A DNA stretch of 64,000 nucleotides from NCBI GenBank assembly GCA_023150275.1, contig JAKLLG010000001.1, positions 310,001 to 374,000 on the forward strand. Reading direction: 5' to 3'. Below, piece by piece: positions 9,522-18,246 of this stretch. The notes below the pieces were generated by a model that saw only the letters and a list, made by a program, of their open reading frames with translations, made no database searches and was not told the origin of the DNA. Within the stretch, counting starts at the first letter, position 1. Each line of letters begins with the position of its first letter. The position numbers and the translations under genes are program-made. Source of the DNA: Rhodocyclaceae bacterium (GTDB taxonomy: Bacteria > Pseudomonadota > Gammaproteobacteria > Burkholderiales > Rhodocyclaceae).

Positions 9522-9968
9522 ATGAGCCTCCTCGCCAAACTCCTGCCACCGGAAAACATCCTGCTCGACCTCGACGCAGGCAGCAAAAAACGGGTTTTCG
9601 AACAGGCCGGCCTGCTTTTCGAGAATAATCACGGCATTGCGCGCGCTACGGTTTTCGACAGCCTTTTCGCTCGCGAAAAACTCGGCTCGACCGGACTCGG
9701 CCAGGGCGTCGCCATCCCGCACGGTCGCATCAAGGGCCTCAAGGATGCACGCGGCGCCTTCCTCCGCCTCGCCGCCGCGGTTCCGTTTGACGCGCCCGAC
9801 GGCAAGCCTGTTTCACTGCTCTTCGTATTGCTCGTTCCCGAACAGGCCAACGAACTGCACCTGCAGATCCTTTCCGAACTCGCACAGCGCTTTTCCGAGC
9901 GCAGCTTCCGCGATGCCTTGTCGGCCGCTCCCGATGCGGCGGCGGCGCATGCGCTCTTCCTTGGCTGA
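9522..9968 (+). CDS. ptsN: Nitrogen-regulatory PTS component EIIA-Ntr
   Basis: The 148-residue protein is a PTS fructose/mannitol-type EIIA domain that takes phosphate from NPr and acts as a regulator rather than a sugar transporter. The phosphorylated histidine lies in VAIPHGRIKGL. Other family features are LLPPENILLDLDAGSKKRVFEQA, LGSTGLGQG and LHLQILSELAQRF. It is followed 12 bases later by hprK, the usual betaproteobacterial pairing of the nitrogen PTS with HPr kinase. Confidence 0.95.
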   Translation: MSLLAKLLPPENILLDLDAGSKKRVFEQAGLLFENNHGIARATVFDSLFAREKLGSTGLGQGVAIPHGRIKGLKDARGAFLRLAAAVPFDAPDGKPVSLLFVLLVPEQANELHLQILSELAQRFSERSFRDALSAAPDAAAAHALFLG

Positions 9969-9980
9969 CCCCTCGTCGCC

Positions 9981-10916
9981 ATGCCGCAGTTCAGCATCAC
10001 GCAGCTTTACGAAGACCACCGCGAAAAGCTGCAGCTGAACTGGATTGCCGCGCGCGGCTCGACGCGCCAGCTGGAATTCAAGGAAACCGGCAACTACGGC
10101 GCCGACATCATCGGCCACCTCAATCTGATCCACGCCGAACGCCTGCAGGTCATCGGTCAGGCCGAGTACGACTGGGCCAACCGCGTCAGTCCCAAACGGC
10201 TGGCAACGCAGATTTCGGAGCTGATCGCCGAACACCCTCCCGGCATCATCTTCGCCGACGGGCTGGAGGCACTGCCGGTCGTGCTCGAAGCCTGCGAAGC
10301 GAGCGGTACCCCGCTCTTCACCAGCCCCCGGCCATGCGCTGCGGTCATCGACCTGTTGCGCATCTACCTCGCCCGCCGGCTGGCCGACACCACTTCGGTG
10401 CACGGCGTGTTCATGGACGTGCTCGGCATGGGCGTGCTGATTACCGGCGATTCCGGGGTCGGCAAGTCGGAGCTCGCACTCGAATTGATTTCGCGCGGTC
10501 ATGGCCTCGTTGCCGACGATGTCGTCGAGATCGCCCGTCTCGCTCCGAACACGCTGGAAGGCCGCTGCCCCGGCATGCTGCGCGACTATCTGGAAGTGCG
10601 CGGCCTCGGCCTGCTCAACATCCGCACCATCTTTGGCGAAACTGCCTCGCGCCGGAAGATGAAGCTCAAGCTGATCGTGCACCTGCAAAAGCCGGTTGCC
10701 GGTGCCGACGCGCCACGTCTGCCGCTGGATGCGCAGACGCAGGAGATTCTCGGTGCGCAGGTACGCAAGGTCGTCATTCCGGTTGCCGCCGGGCGCAACC
10801 TGGCGGTGCTTCTGGAAGCGGCCGTGCGCAACTCGATCCTTCAGCTGCGCGGCATCGATAGCATGCAGGAATTCGTCAATCGCCAGCAGCGCGCACTGCT
10901 TGACGATGACGTCTGA
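9981..10916 (+). CDS. hprK: HPr kinase/phosphorylase
   Basis: This 311-residue enzyme phosphorylates and dephosphorylates a serine of HPr-like PTS carriers. The N-terminal domain (about 1-130) is followed by the P-loop GDSGVGKSELALELISRGH, the VADDVVEIARL strand and the HPrK signature EVRGLGLLNIRTIFG. Length and motifs fit the family. In many relatives rapZ follows; here a small secreted PsiF-repeat protein follows on the same strand instead. Confidence 0.96.
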   Translation: MPQFSITQLYEDHREKLQLNWIAARGSTRQLEFKETGNYGADIIGHLNLIHAERLQVIGQAEYDWANRVSPKRLATQISELIAEHPPGIIFADGLEALPVVLEACEASGTPLFTSPRPCAAVIDLLRIYLARRLADTTSVHGVFMDVLGMGVLITGDSGVGKSELALELISRGHGLVADDVVEIARLAPNTLEGRCPGMLRDYLEVRGLGLLNIRTIFGETASRRKMKLKLIVHLQKPVAGADAPRLPLDAQTQEILGAQVRKVVIPVAAGRNLAVLLEAAVRNSILQLRGIDSMQEFVNRQQRALLDDDV

Positions 10917-11018
10917 ATGGCGCCTAATGGCCCCGGCTGAGGGTGCGCACGAACGCACTCGCCAGTGTTCGCCGTATTGCATGCCATGTTCCACTGTCCA
11001 ATTCTGGAGGAGTTCACG

Positions 11019-11360
11019 ATGAAGCTCGCCGTTGCCCTGGTTTCGCTCGCCCTTGCCACCGGTTCCGTGTTTGCCGCGGACGACAAGAAGGCCGATGCCC
11101 CGAAGAAGGAACCGACTGCCGCACAAAAGGCACAGCAGGAAAAGATGAAGGCCTGTAACGAACAGGCCAAGGACAAGAAAGGCGACGAGCGCAAGGCGTT
11201 CATGAAGCAATGCCTGTCCGGCGGCAACGCCGCGGATACCAGCGGCTGCGAGGCCAAGGCGGTAGGCAAGGACGGCAAGCCGCTGGCCGGCGCCGCGAAA
11301 TCCGCCTTCGTCAAGAAATGCCAGGCCGATGCCGGTGCTGGCGCCAGCGCTGCCAAGTAA
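11019..11360 (+). CDS. PsiF-repeat secreted protein
   Basis: This 113-residue protein has a signal peptide (MKLAVALVSLALATGSVFAA, cleavage near residue 20). It also has two PsiF-type repeats, each with a paired-cysteine pattern: KMKACNEQAKDKKGDERKAF then MKQCL, and GCEAKAVGKDGKPL then FVKKCQ. E. coli PsiF is induced by phosphate starvation, but its function is unknown. The ATG at 11019 is preceded by GGAGGAG. A strong terminator follows. Periplasmic location is inferred. Confidence 0.8.
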   Translation: MKLAVALVSLALATGSVFAADDKKADAPKKEPTAAQKAQQEKMKACNEQAKDKKGDERKAFMKQCLSGGNAADTSGCEAKAVGKDGKPLAGAAKSAFVKKCQADAGAGASAAK

Positions 11361-11381
11361 CGCAGGCACTGACCGGTCAGG

Positions 11382-11417
11382 AAATGCCGGCCACAATTGT
11401 GGGCCGGCATTTTTTTT
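11382..11417 (+). terminator. Rho-independent terminator after the psiF-like gene
   Basis: AAATGCCGGCC (11382-11392) pairs perfectly with GGCCGGCATTT (11402-11412) around a 9-base loop and runs into eight consecutive T residues (11410-11417). It starts 22 bases after the stop codon and closes the unit containing the psiF-like gene. Confidence 0.9.
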
Positions 11418-11479
11418 GACAGAATCGTCCTCCCAGTCGTCATCATGCGTGCCCCCTCCAACCCTTTCGGACCACGCCC

Positions 11480-12151
11480 ATGCACTTTCCCGCACGTCGC
11501 CTGATTGCATCGCTGTTCCTTGTTGTCGTCGCGCCTGCCGCGGTCGCCTCTTCGTTCAGTTTTTCGGAAGAGGAAGAGAAGCAAAAGGCCGCCAGCGCGC
11601 CGCGCAAGGGTGGCGGCGGGGGCGTTCCCGCGGCCTGCCGCGAGTCGCTGAAAGACCGCAAGGTGATGGTCGTCGTCGGCCAGCGACGCGGCAACAGCAC
11701 TGACGCGCAACAGAGCAGCTATGGTTCGCACTTCAGCGCCATCAACAAGCGCCTGAAGAAGTTCGGTTTCAATACCTACACGCAGGAAGAAATCACCGCG
11801 CAGATCGCGCAGGCCGAGATCGATGCCTATTTCCGCAACGATCCCGACGCGGCCATCAACGCCTCGAAAAAAATGGGGGCTGATTTCATCCTGCGCGGCG
11901 TCATCTCCAGCCGCTCGGCAATCAACCCGGTGCTGCGCATCCCGGAGGTCTATGTCAGCATGGGCTTCACGCTGACCGCCGCGGACGGAAAAACCATTTC
12001 CGATGTGGGCGCCAGCGCCGAATCCTACTCCGGCACCGACACGCTGGGCATGGCGCTGACCCTGATCAACGAACAGGCCGACGGCGTCGTCGCCCGGCTT
12101 GCCAACGACTACTGCCGCCATGCAGCGCCGGCCAAACCCAAAACCAGGTAA
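11480..12151 (+). CDS. Secreted protein of unknown function, envelope-signalling module
   Basis: The 223-residue protein has a signal peptide (about residues 1-23, ending VAPAAVAS), a charged low-complexity stretch (SEEEEKQKAASAPRKGGGGG) and a globular domain. It contains KVMVVVGQRRG, INKRLKKFGFNTYTQEE, KKMGADFILRGVISS and a late helix LTLINEQADGVVARL. The layout recalls periplasmic CsgG/FlgT/LPP20-like folds, but I cannot assign a family. The FGF..GADF(I/A)..G pattern recurs in the C-terminal half of the kinase encoded at 12996-15323. It lies 16 bases before the CsgG-like gene, apparently in one operon with it and the kinase. Confidence 0.75.
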   Translation: MHFPARRLIASLFLVVVAPAAVASSFSFSEEEEKQKAASAPRKGGGGGVPAACRESLKDRKVMVVVGQRRGNSTDAQQSSYGSHFSAINKRLKKFGFNTYTQEEITAQIAQAEIDAYFRNDPDAAINASKKMGADFILRGVISSRSAINPVLRIPEVYVSMGFTLTAADGKTISDVGASAESYSGTDTLGMALTLINEQADGVVARLANDYCRHAAPAKPKTR

Positions 12152-12167
12152 CAGACGGAGCCCCGAC

Positions 12168-12968
12168 ATGAAACAGATCCAATCCCTGCTCGCACTGGCG
12201 GCCGGTGCCGCACTTTGTGCTGTGGCCCACGCCCAGCCCACCTTCGAAAGCCCGTCGCCGACCGCCGGCAGCGGCACCTCGGAAACCGCCAACCAGATGG
12301 CGGACAAGGCAATGTACAAGGAGATTCAATATACCAACGCCGGCAAGCCAGGACCGGCGCTGGTGGTGATTCCGGGCGAGATCAAGAGCAACAACGCTTC
12401 CTTCACGCAGAAGTTCGGCCCGAACAACATTGCCGACTATGCGGAACTCGAATTGGGCAAGGCCAATTTCAGGATCCTCGAACGTGCTGACATGGGGCCG
12501 CTGCTCAACGAATTCCAGCTGGCCTACACGATGGGCGACCCGCAGGCCGCACGCAAGATCCTGCAGAAGGGCAAGTTCAAGACGACCAAGTGGGTGGTCA
12601 AGTTCGACATCCTGAAGGCCGAACAAGTCGCACAGGCCGACTCTGGTTTTGACGGGCGCGCCGTCGGTGCGCTGATCGGCATCTTTGGCGGTGGTCGCGG
12701 CGGGGCAGCCGGCAACGTGGTCGCAAGTTCGGTGCAGACGGGCGAGTCGACCGGCGTCTGGATCATCGGCATGCGTTACAAGATCATCGATGCCAACACC
12801 ACCGAGCAGGTCGCCACCGGCTACAGCGAGGAAAAAATGGAATTGGGCGCGAAGAACACCTCGGTGCTTGGCGTCTCGTCCGGCGCCTCCGGCGGTCTCA
12901 CGCTCGATTCGCTGGTGCAGCGGCTGGTCCAGAAGACAGTCTGGGAAATCGACAACAAGCACAAGTAA
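12168..12968 (+). CDS. CsgG-like secreted protein
   Basis: This 266-residue protein has a signal peptide (LLALAAGAALCAVAHA, cleavage before QP) but no convincing lipobox at the cleavage site, unlike true CsgG. The mature part follows the CsgG/LpoB-like pattern: NFRILERADMGPLLNE, a KWVVKFDILKAEQVAQ strand, a glycine-rich IGIFGGGRGG segment, and GMRYKIIDANTTEQVATGYSEEKMELG, ending in a LVQRLVQKTVWEID helix. The family is associated with outer-membrane assembly or with activation of envelope enzymes. No curli genes are near. It is followed 27 bases later by the Ser/Thr kinase. Confidence 0.75.
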   Translation: MKQIQSLLALAAGAALCAVAHAQPTFESPSPTAGSGTSETANQMADKAMYKEIQYTNAGKPGPALVVIPGEIKSNNASFTQKFGPNNIADYAELELGKANFRILERADMGPLLNEFQLAYTMGDPQAARKILQKGKFKTTKWVVKFDILKAEQVAQADSGFDGRAVGALIGIFGGGRGGAAGNVVASSVQTGESTGVWIIGMRYKIIDANTTEQVATGYSEEKMELGAKNTSVLGVSSGASGGLTLDSLVQRLVQKTVWEIDNKHK

Positions 12969-12995
12969 GCCGTCCGCGAATTCCGGAGAAACCAC

Positions 12996-15323
12996 ATGGC
13001 TGACATTCCGCAACAACTCGGCAAGTACGAAATCCGCGGCGAACTCGGGCGCGGTGCGATGGGTGTCGTCTACGACGGCTGGGATCCCGGTATCGGGCGC
13101 CGCGTTGCGCTGAAAACGGTGCGCCGCGATCAGCTCGAAGGTGGCGAGGCGGAAGAACTGCTGTCCCGCTTCAAGCGGGAAGCGCAGGCGGCCGGCCGCC
13201 TCAGCCACCCCGGCATCGTCGCGGTCTATGAGTACGGCGAGGATGCGGGGACCGCATTCATTGCCATGGAGTTCGTCGAAGGGCGCGAGCTGAAGGACAT
13301 CTTCGACAAGAACGAGCGCTTCCCGATCGCCGAGACGGTGCGCGTGATGACGCAATTGCTGGAAGCCATCGGCCATGCCCACACGAACGGCATCGTCCAT
13401 CGCGACATCAAGCCCGCCAATGTCTTCCTGCTCAAGGACGGACGCGTCAAGGTCGGCGATTTCGGCATCGCCCGCCTCGAGTCCTCGAATCTCACGCAGG
13501 CGGGATCGGTGCTCGGCACACCGGCCTACATGTCGCCCGAGCAGTTCATGGGGCAAACCGTCGATGCGCGCTCCGATCTCTTCTCGGCCGGCGTCATCCT
13601 CTACCAGTTCCTGACCGGCGAAAAACCGTTCACCGGTCAGCTGACGACGATCATGCACAAGGTGCTCAAGGAAGAGCCGATTGCGCCATCGGAGCTGAAC
13701 GTGCAGGTGCCGGCCGCCTTTGACGCACTGGTGAGGAAGGCGCTGGCCAAGCGGCCCGACGAGCGCTTCCAGAACGCACAAGCCTTCATCGCGGCGCTGC
13801 AGACCGTGGCGGCCGGTGCAAGCGATGCCGACGCGACGCTGGTCGGCACCGCCGCCGACCCCGACGCCACAGTGCTTCCGGGTAGCGAGGCCACGGTTGT
13901 CGGCAGTGCCGCGGCCAGAGTGGCAAAGTCGGCGACGACGGAAGCGCCTGCGGCGCGTCCATCGCCGCCCCCCCCCGCAGCGCCAGCAAAAAAGTCGCCA
14001 GCCCTCGCCTGGGCGATCGTCGGCGGCCTCGCCGCCGTCGGCATCGGCGCGGGTGCCTGGCTGACGATGGGACGCGGCGGCAGCGGCGGTGAGCTGCCCG
14101 CGCCTGCGCAGGGTGGCAATGCAGGCCTTGCAGCACCGGCGGTCGCACCGACGATAGCCGGCAACGACAAGGAAATGGTGATCACTGCGGTCGGCTACGC
14201 CGACCCCAGCGATCCGCGCTATGCGAAGGATCCGGGGCTGCTCAAGACGGAGCTGCGCGAGGATGCAAAACGACAACTGATCGAGAAGGCGCTGTCGCTC
14301 TACGTACAGCGGCAATCGCTGTCCGAGCATTACGATCTGGTGCGCACGCGCTTGTTGCCTCGCAGCAACGAGTTCATCGCCGCCGTCATTCAGGAGGAGG
14401 CGCCGCAGACCGGCAAGGACGGGCTCGCCTCGGTAACCACACGCGCCCGGGTCAACGTGCGCCTGGTGCAGCAGACGCTGAACCAGATGTCGCGTGACGA
14501 GCGTGTCGAATTCATCCGCAACAACGGCGACCCGAAAATCTCGGTGGCCATCACGACCAAGCCCGAGGAAGGCCAGCCGGCCCGCTCCCCGGTCGCCGAG
14601 AATATCCTCAAGGAGCGTATCCAGTCCTTCGGTTTCCGTACCTGGAGCGACGAAGGTCAGAAAGGCGCGGATTTCGCCGTCACCGGCGAGGCCAAGTTCA
14701 AGAAGCTGTCGGCGAAACTCGCCGCCTCGGGCATCACGGTCGAGAAGACGGTGCTCACCTCATGGACCGTGAAGGCCATCGACAAGGGCAGCGGGGAGGA
14801 AATCTATTTCAACACGCAGATTCCGGAGCAGATGAGCTGGGCCACCGAGGATCAGGCCTTGCGCGACATCGGCAAGCTGATCGGCGACGAGTTCTCGAAG
14901 GGGTTCTTCCTGTCGCACTTCCGCTTCTCCGGCCAGAAGGTGCGGCTGAAACTGGCCGGTCTGCCCGGTGGCGATACGGCAGCGCAACTGCAGCGCGAGA
15001 TCAGCGCGCTAAGGAACGTGCTCGACATCAAGACAGCCGGCAGCGACGGTTTCGATGTCGAGCTTGCCGGCGGCGGCAACCTTGCCGATCTGGTCGCTTC
15101 GACCATCGTGCAGCCGCTCAACGCCAAACTGGGCAAGACCTGCTTCGTGGTGGCCGGTGGCAACGGCGCCAGTTTCAGCGTTGCGCTCGATGCCAGTTGC
15201 AAGGATCCGGCCACCCTCGCCCACTTCGACACGCTGCCGCCGGCAGCGCTCTACGATGCGCCGCAGCAGCGTCGCGAGGCTGTGATCAAGAATCCGGAAA
15301 CGCTGAAGAAATTCAGCATCTGA
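12996..15323 (+). CDS. Transmembrane Ser/Thr protein kinase with FlgT/CsgG-like extracytoplasmic region
   Basis: The 775-residue protein starts with a PASTA-type kinase catalytic domain (about 9-270): glycine loop GELGRGAMGVVY, ATP lysine K40 in VALKTV, VHRDIKPAN (HRD 135-137), DFG 155-157 and GTPAYMSPEQ. A proline/alanine linker, encoded partly by a nine-C run, leads to one membrane helix (about 335-358). About 415 residues are then predicted to be periplasmic, with no PASTA repeats. They contain VAENILKERIQSFGFRTWSDE and GADFAVTGEAKFKKL, which resemble the secreted protein two genes upstream. The active-site residues are intact. Sensing of an envelope signal is inferred. Confidence 0.88.
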   Translation: MADIPQQLGKYEIRGELGRGAMGVVYDGWDPGIGRRVALKTVRRDQLEGGEAEELLSRFKREAQAAGRLSHPGIVAVYEYGEDAGTAFIAMEFVEGRELKDIFDKNERFPIAETVRVMTQLLEAIGHAHTNGIVHRDIKPANVFLLKDGRVKVGDFGIARLESSNLTQAGSVLGTPAYMSPEQFMGQTVDARSDLFSAGVILYQFLTGEKPFTGQLTTIMHKVLKEEPIAPSELNVQVPAAFDALVRKALAKRPDERFQNAQAFIAALQTVAAGASDADATLVGTAADPDATVLPGSEATVVGSAAARVAKSATTEAPAARPSPPPPAAPAKKSPALAWAIVGGLAAVGIGAGAWLTMGRGGSGGELPAPAQGGNAGLAAPAVAPTIAGNDKEMVITAVGYADPSDPRYAKDPGLLKTELREDAKRQLIEKALSLYVQRQSLSEHYDLVRTRLLPRSNEFIAAVIQEEAPQTGKDGLASVTTRARVNVRLVQQTLNQMSRDERVEFIRNNGDPKISVAITTKPEEGQPARSPVAENILKERIQSFGFRTWSDEGQKGADFAVTGEAKFKKLSAKLAASGITVEKTVLTSWTVKAIDKGSGEEIYFNTQIPEQMSWATEDQALRDIGKLIGDEFSKGFFLSHFRFSGQKVRLKLAGLPGGDTAAQLQREISALRNVLDIKTAGSDGFDVELAGGGNLADLVASTIVQPLNAKLGKTCFVVAGGNGASFSVALDASCKDPATLAHFDTLPPAALYDAPQQRREAVIKNPETLKKFSI

Positions 15324-15332
15324 AAGCACGCT

Positions 15333-15359
15333 GGCGCAGCGGCAGGATGCCGCTGCGCC
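15333..15359. terminator. Hairpin between convergent kinase and cyclase genes
   Basis: GGCGCAGCGGC (15333-15343) and GCCGCTGCGCC (15349-15359) form a perfect 11-bp GC-rich stem with an AGGAT loop in the 42-base gap between two convergent genes. There is no clear T-tract on either side, so it may act as a bidirectional transcription barrier rather than a classic terminator. Confidence 0.5.
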
Positions 15360-15365
15360 GGAACA

Positions 15366-16274
15366 TCAGAGAATTTCGAACTCGGCGATGTCGGCGTCCT
15401 CGCTATTGATCGACGCCGCGAAAGCAATACGCCCGTTGCCGCGCAGCACCAGATCCTCGCGCCGCAGGAAAAACTCGGCCTCATCCTTCAACTGGACGTA
15501 GGTGCCGTTGGTGGAAATGTCGGTAAGCACGAATTTGTCACCGCGACGCTCGATCTTGCCGTGGTTGCGCGAGGCGCGGCGGTCGCGGATGACGAGGTCG
15601 CAGGCGGCGTCACGGCCGAGCGAAATGCTCGGGCGCTTCTCGTCAAGCACCATCACCTCGCCTGCGTAGCGCACGCACAAGCGTGCGCTGCTGGCCAGTT
15701 TGGCGCTGGCCGGGCCGGACGCCCGAATCGACGGCGCCTTCATCGTCAGCTCTTCGCCGTCCTGCCAGAGCACCTCGAAAACGTGAAGTTCCTCGGCCTT
15801 GCCCTTGACCGACATCGTGTCGAGATCGCGGGTGGACTGGCGCAGCAGTTCCGGCAGCTGTTGTACCGTATCGCCCGACGTCAGTGCCTGGCCCGCCTTG
15901 GCCAGACCGGCGAGCCGCGCTGCCGTATTGACCGTATCGCCGAAATAATCTCCCTTGTCCTCGATCGCCGGGCCGAAATGGAAACCGACGCGAATCGCCA
16001 GCTTGACCCCGGAGATCGGTGGCAGGTCCGTGATGCGCTGTTGCATGTCGCTGGCGGCATTGAAGGCGTCTTCGGCACTATCGAAGACCGCCATGACCTC
16101 GTCGCCGATGGTCTTCACAACGCGCCCGCGGAAACCCTCGATCACGCGCTCCATGCGCTTGATGCAACGCTCGACGGCACGCAGCGCCTCGGTGTCACCC
16201 AACTTCTCGTAAAGCCGGGTGCTGCCCGAAACATCGGCAAACAGGATTGCCAGCGCCCGTTCGTTACCACTCAT
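15366..16274 (-). CDS. Adenylate/guanylate cyclase with C-terminal FHA domain
   Basis: This 302-residue cytoplasmic protein has a class III cyclase domain (about 6-170). It begins with ALAILFADVSGSTRLYEKLGD, which carries the first metal aspartate, and continues with TIGDEVMAVF carrying the second and GDYFGDTVNTAARLAGLA. A forkhead-associated domain (about 205-300) follows: ISLGRDAACDLVI, then RASRNHGKIERRGDKFVLTD and NGTYV, the canonical phosphothreonine-binding residues. The FHA domain may read phosphorylation by the kinase encoded convergently only 42 bases away. Substrate (ATP or GTP) cannot be decided here. Confidence 0.9.
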   Translation of the reverse strand: MSGNERALAILFADVSGSTRLYEKLGDTEALRAVERCIKRMERVIEGFRGRVVKTIGDEVMAVFDSAEDAFNAASDMQQRITDLPPISGVKLAIRVGFHFGPAIEDKGDYFGDTVNTAARLAGLAKAGQALTSGDTVQQLPELLRQSTRDLDTMSVKGKAEELHVFEVLWQDGEELTMKAPSIRASGPASAKLASSARLCVRYAGEVMVLDEKRPSISLGRDAACDLVIRDRRASRNHGKIERRGDKFVLTDISTNGTYVQLKDEAEFFLRREDLVLRGNGRIAFAASINSEDADIAEFEIL

Positions 16275-16346
16275 CGTGCATTCTCCGATCGCATCCCGAA
16301 TCGCGTTTGTTTGGCCACGACCTCCCGTCGCGACCAGAGGCCTGTG

Positions 16347-16373
16347 ATTCTATCAGATTCAAACACTTGTCGA
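16347..16373 (-). promoter_or_regulatory. Possible promoter of the cyclase-FHA gene
   Basis: On the minus strand TCGACA (16368-16373) and TAGAAT (16347-16352) are separated by 15 bases, about 70 bases upstream of the cyclase ATG. The spacing is short of the optimum, so this is a weak prediction. The rest of the 170-base divergent gap shows nothing else I recognise. Confidence 0.3.
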
Positions 16374-16444
16374 GGAAAGCTCGAAATCGCCGGAATCTCA
16401 ACCGGTGTTTGCTCCCTTCGTGACGGGTGGCCTATCATGAGCCA

Positions 16445-17275
16445 ATGGCAAGACGACACAATCAGGACAACTTCCCGACCCGCTGGCCGCTACGCCTCGC
16501 GGCGGCGATTCTGATCGCTCTCGCTGCATTTCAGACCCCCCTCGTCTCTGCCGCCGAAGAGTTGCTCCTCTGCTTCGAGAACGAAAACATCCGTCCGTGG
16601 CAAACGCAGGACGGAACCGGGCTCAATTTCGAACTCCTCGACCTGGTGGCAGGCAAGCTCGGCATCCGTTTCCGCTATTACGCCACCCCCTGGAAGCGTT
16701 GCCTGCTCGATGTGAAGAACAATGCCGTTGCCGGTGCCCTTGACGCCAGCTTCAAGCCCGAGCGACTGGAGGTCGGCGCCTACCCCATGCTTCCCGGCGG
16801 CAGTTCCGGTGCCGACCCGGCGCGTGCGCTGCATATTGAGCGCTATGTCGTTCTCAAACGCCGTGGTTCCGCGGTGGACTGGGACGGCATCAGGCTGCTG
16901 CAGCTTGGCAAGCCGGTGGGCGCACCGCTCGGCTACTCCGTTGTTGACGACTTGCGGCGCATCGGCGTCGTGGTGGATGATGGATCGCACACGACGACCG
17001 ACGTCGTGCAGAAGCTGCGACTGGCCCGAATCGATGCCGCGGTTCTGCTGCATGGCGAGGTGAACGCCCGTTTTGCCGAAGATGCCGCCCTGGCGCGAGA
17101 GCTCGAAATCCTGCCCCGGCCCTTTACCGAGAAACCCTACTACCTGCTGCTTTCCCACCGCTTCGTCCGCAGCAATCCGGAACTGGCGGCACGAATCTGG
17201 GCCGGGATTGCGCGCGAGCGCGCTACACCCGCCTGGCAGGAACGCACGCGCAAGGCGCTGGACGGACCGCGCTGA
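16445..17275 (+). CDS. Family 3 extracellular solute-binding protein
   Basis: This 276-residue protein has a signal peptide (PLRLAAAILIALAAFQTPLVSAA) and then an SBP_bac_3-type fold: ELLLCFENENIRPWQTQDGTGLNFELLDLVAGKL, the first-lobe segment VAGALDASFKPERLEVG, the hinge and the second lobe ending ILPRPFTEKPYYLLLSHRF. No permease or ATPase gene is adjacent, so it may be an orphan receptor rather than a transporter part. The ATG at 16445 was preferred to an in-frame GTG at 16427; neither has a strong ribosome site. Confidence 0.75.
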   Translation: MARRHNQDNFPTRWPLRLAAAILIALAAFQTPLVSAAEELLLCFENENIRPWQTQDGTGLNFELLDLVAGKLGIRFRYYATPWKRCLLDVKNNAVAGALDASFKPERLEVGAYPMLPGGSSGADPARALHIERYVVLKRRGSAVDWDGIRLLQLGKPVGAPLGYSVVDDLRRIGVVVDDGSHTTTDVVQKLRLARIDAAVLLHGEVNARFAEDAALARELEILPRPFTEKPYYLLLSHRFVRSNPELAARIWAGIARERATPAWQERTRKALDGPR

Positions 17276-18175
17276 TTACTGCGGCACGCCGAACTGCAGC
17301 GGCGTAAACGCCGGCAGTTGCAGATCCTCGCCGAACCGCGGCCCGTCAAAGGCGGTATCGCCCTCGGCGACGGCATCACCCAGCTTGAGACCGCGAAAAT
17401 CGAAGAGCGCATTGTCGGCAAGATGCGAGGGCACCACATTCTGCAGCGCCGTGAAGACGGCTTCGGTACGGCCAGGATAGCGGCGGTCCCAGTCGGCCAT
17501 CATTTCGCGAACTTTCTTGCGTTGCATGTTCTCCTGCGAACCGCACAGGTTGCACGGGATGATCGGGTACTCCATGCCGCGCGCGAAGCGGGCGATATCA
17601 GCTTCCGCACAGTAGGCGAGCGGGCGGATCACCACATGCGCGCCATCGTCGGTGATCAGCTTGGGCGGCATGGCCTTGATCTTGCCGCCGAAGAGCAGGT
17701 TGAGGAACAGGGTATGCACCATGTCGTCGCGGTGATGCCCGAGCGCGATCTTGTTGGCGCCAAGTTCCTTTGCCGTGCGATAGATGATGCCGCGCCTGAG
17801 ACGCGAACAAAGCGAACAGGTCGTCTTCCCTTCGGGGATCTTCTCCTTCACGACCGAGTAGGTGTCCGCCTCGACGATGCGGAAGTCGACGCCGATCTTT
17901 TTGAAATACCCGGGGAGCACGTCCTCGGGGAAGCCCGGTTGCTTCTGGTCGAGATTCATCGCCACCAGCCGGAATTCGATCGGCGCGCGTTCCTGCAGCG
18001 CCATCAGGATCGAGAGCAGCGAATACGAATCCTTGCCGCCGGAAACGCAGACGAGCACGGTATCGCCGTGCTCGATCATGTTGTAGTCGGCGATCGCCTT
18101 GCCGACGTTACTGGTCAGGCGCTTGAAGAGTTTCTGCAGGTTGTTCGATACAGCGTTGTCTTGCGGGTGTTCCAC
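17276..18175 (-). CDS. ttcA: tRNA 2-thiocytidine biosynthesis protein TtcA
   Basis: The 299-residue enzyme thiolates cytidine 32 of certain tRNAs using an iron-sulfur cluster. It shows the PP-loop [16 protein letters not shown], the cluster cysteines in [16 protein letters not shown] and [17 protein letters not shown], and [20 protein letters not shown]. Length is typical. It lies downstream of the pteridine reductase on the same strand, a common betaproteobacterial order. It ends adjacent to the convergent solute-binding protein gene. Confidence 0.95.
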   Translation of the reverse strand: MEHPQDNAVSNNLQKLFKRLTSNVGKAIADYNMIEHGDTVLVCVSGGKDSYSLLSILMALQERAPIEFRLVAMNLDQKQPGFPEDVLPGYFKKIGVDFRIVEADTYSVVKEKIPEGKTTCSLCSRLRRGIIYRTAKELGANKIALGHHRDDMVHTLFLNLLFGGKIKAMPPKLITDDGAHVVIRPLAYCAEADIARFARGMEYPIIPCNLCGSQENMQRKKVREMMADWDRRYPGRTEAVFTALQNVVPSHLADNALFDFRGLKLGDAVAEGDTAFDGPRFGEDLQLPAFTPLQFGVPQ

Positions 18176-18246
18176 TTGTTTTTTCCTTCGTTGCTGACGG
18201 GCAAGGCACGCCCGTCGGACCTGCCGCAGCCCTGGGTATTACTTGA

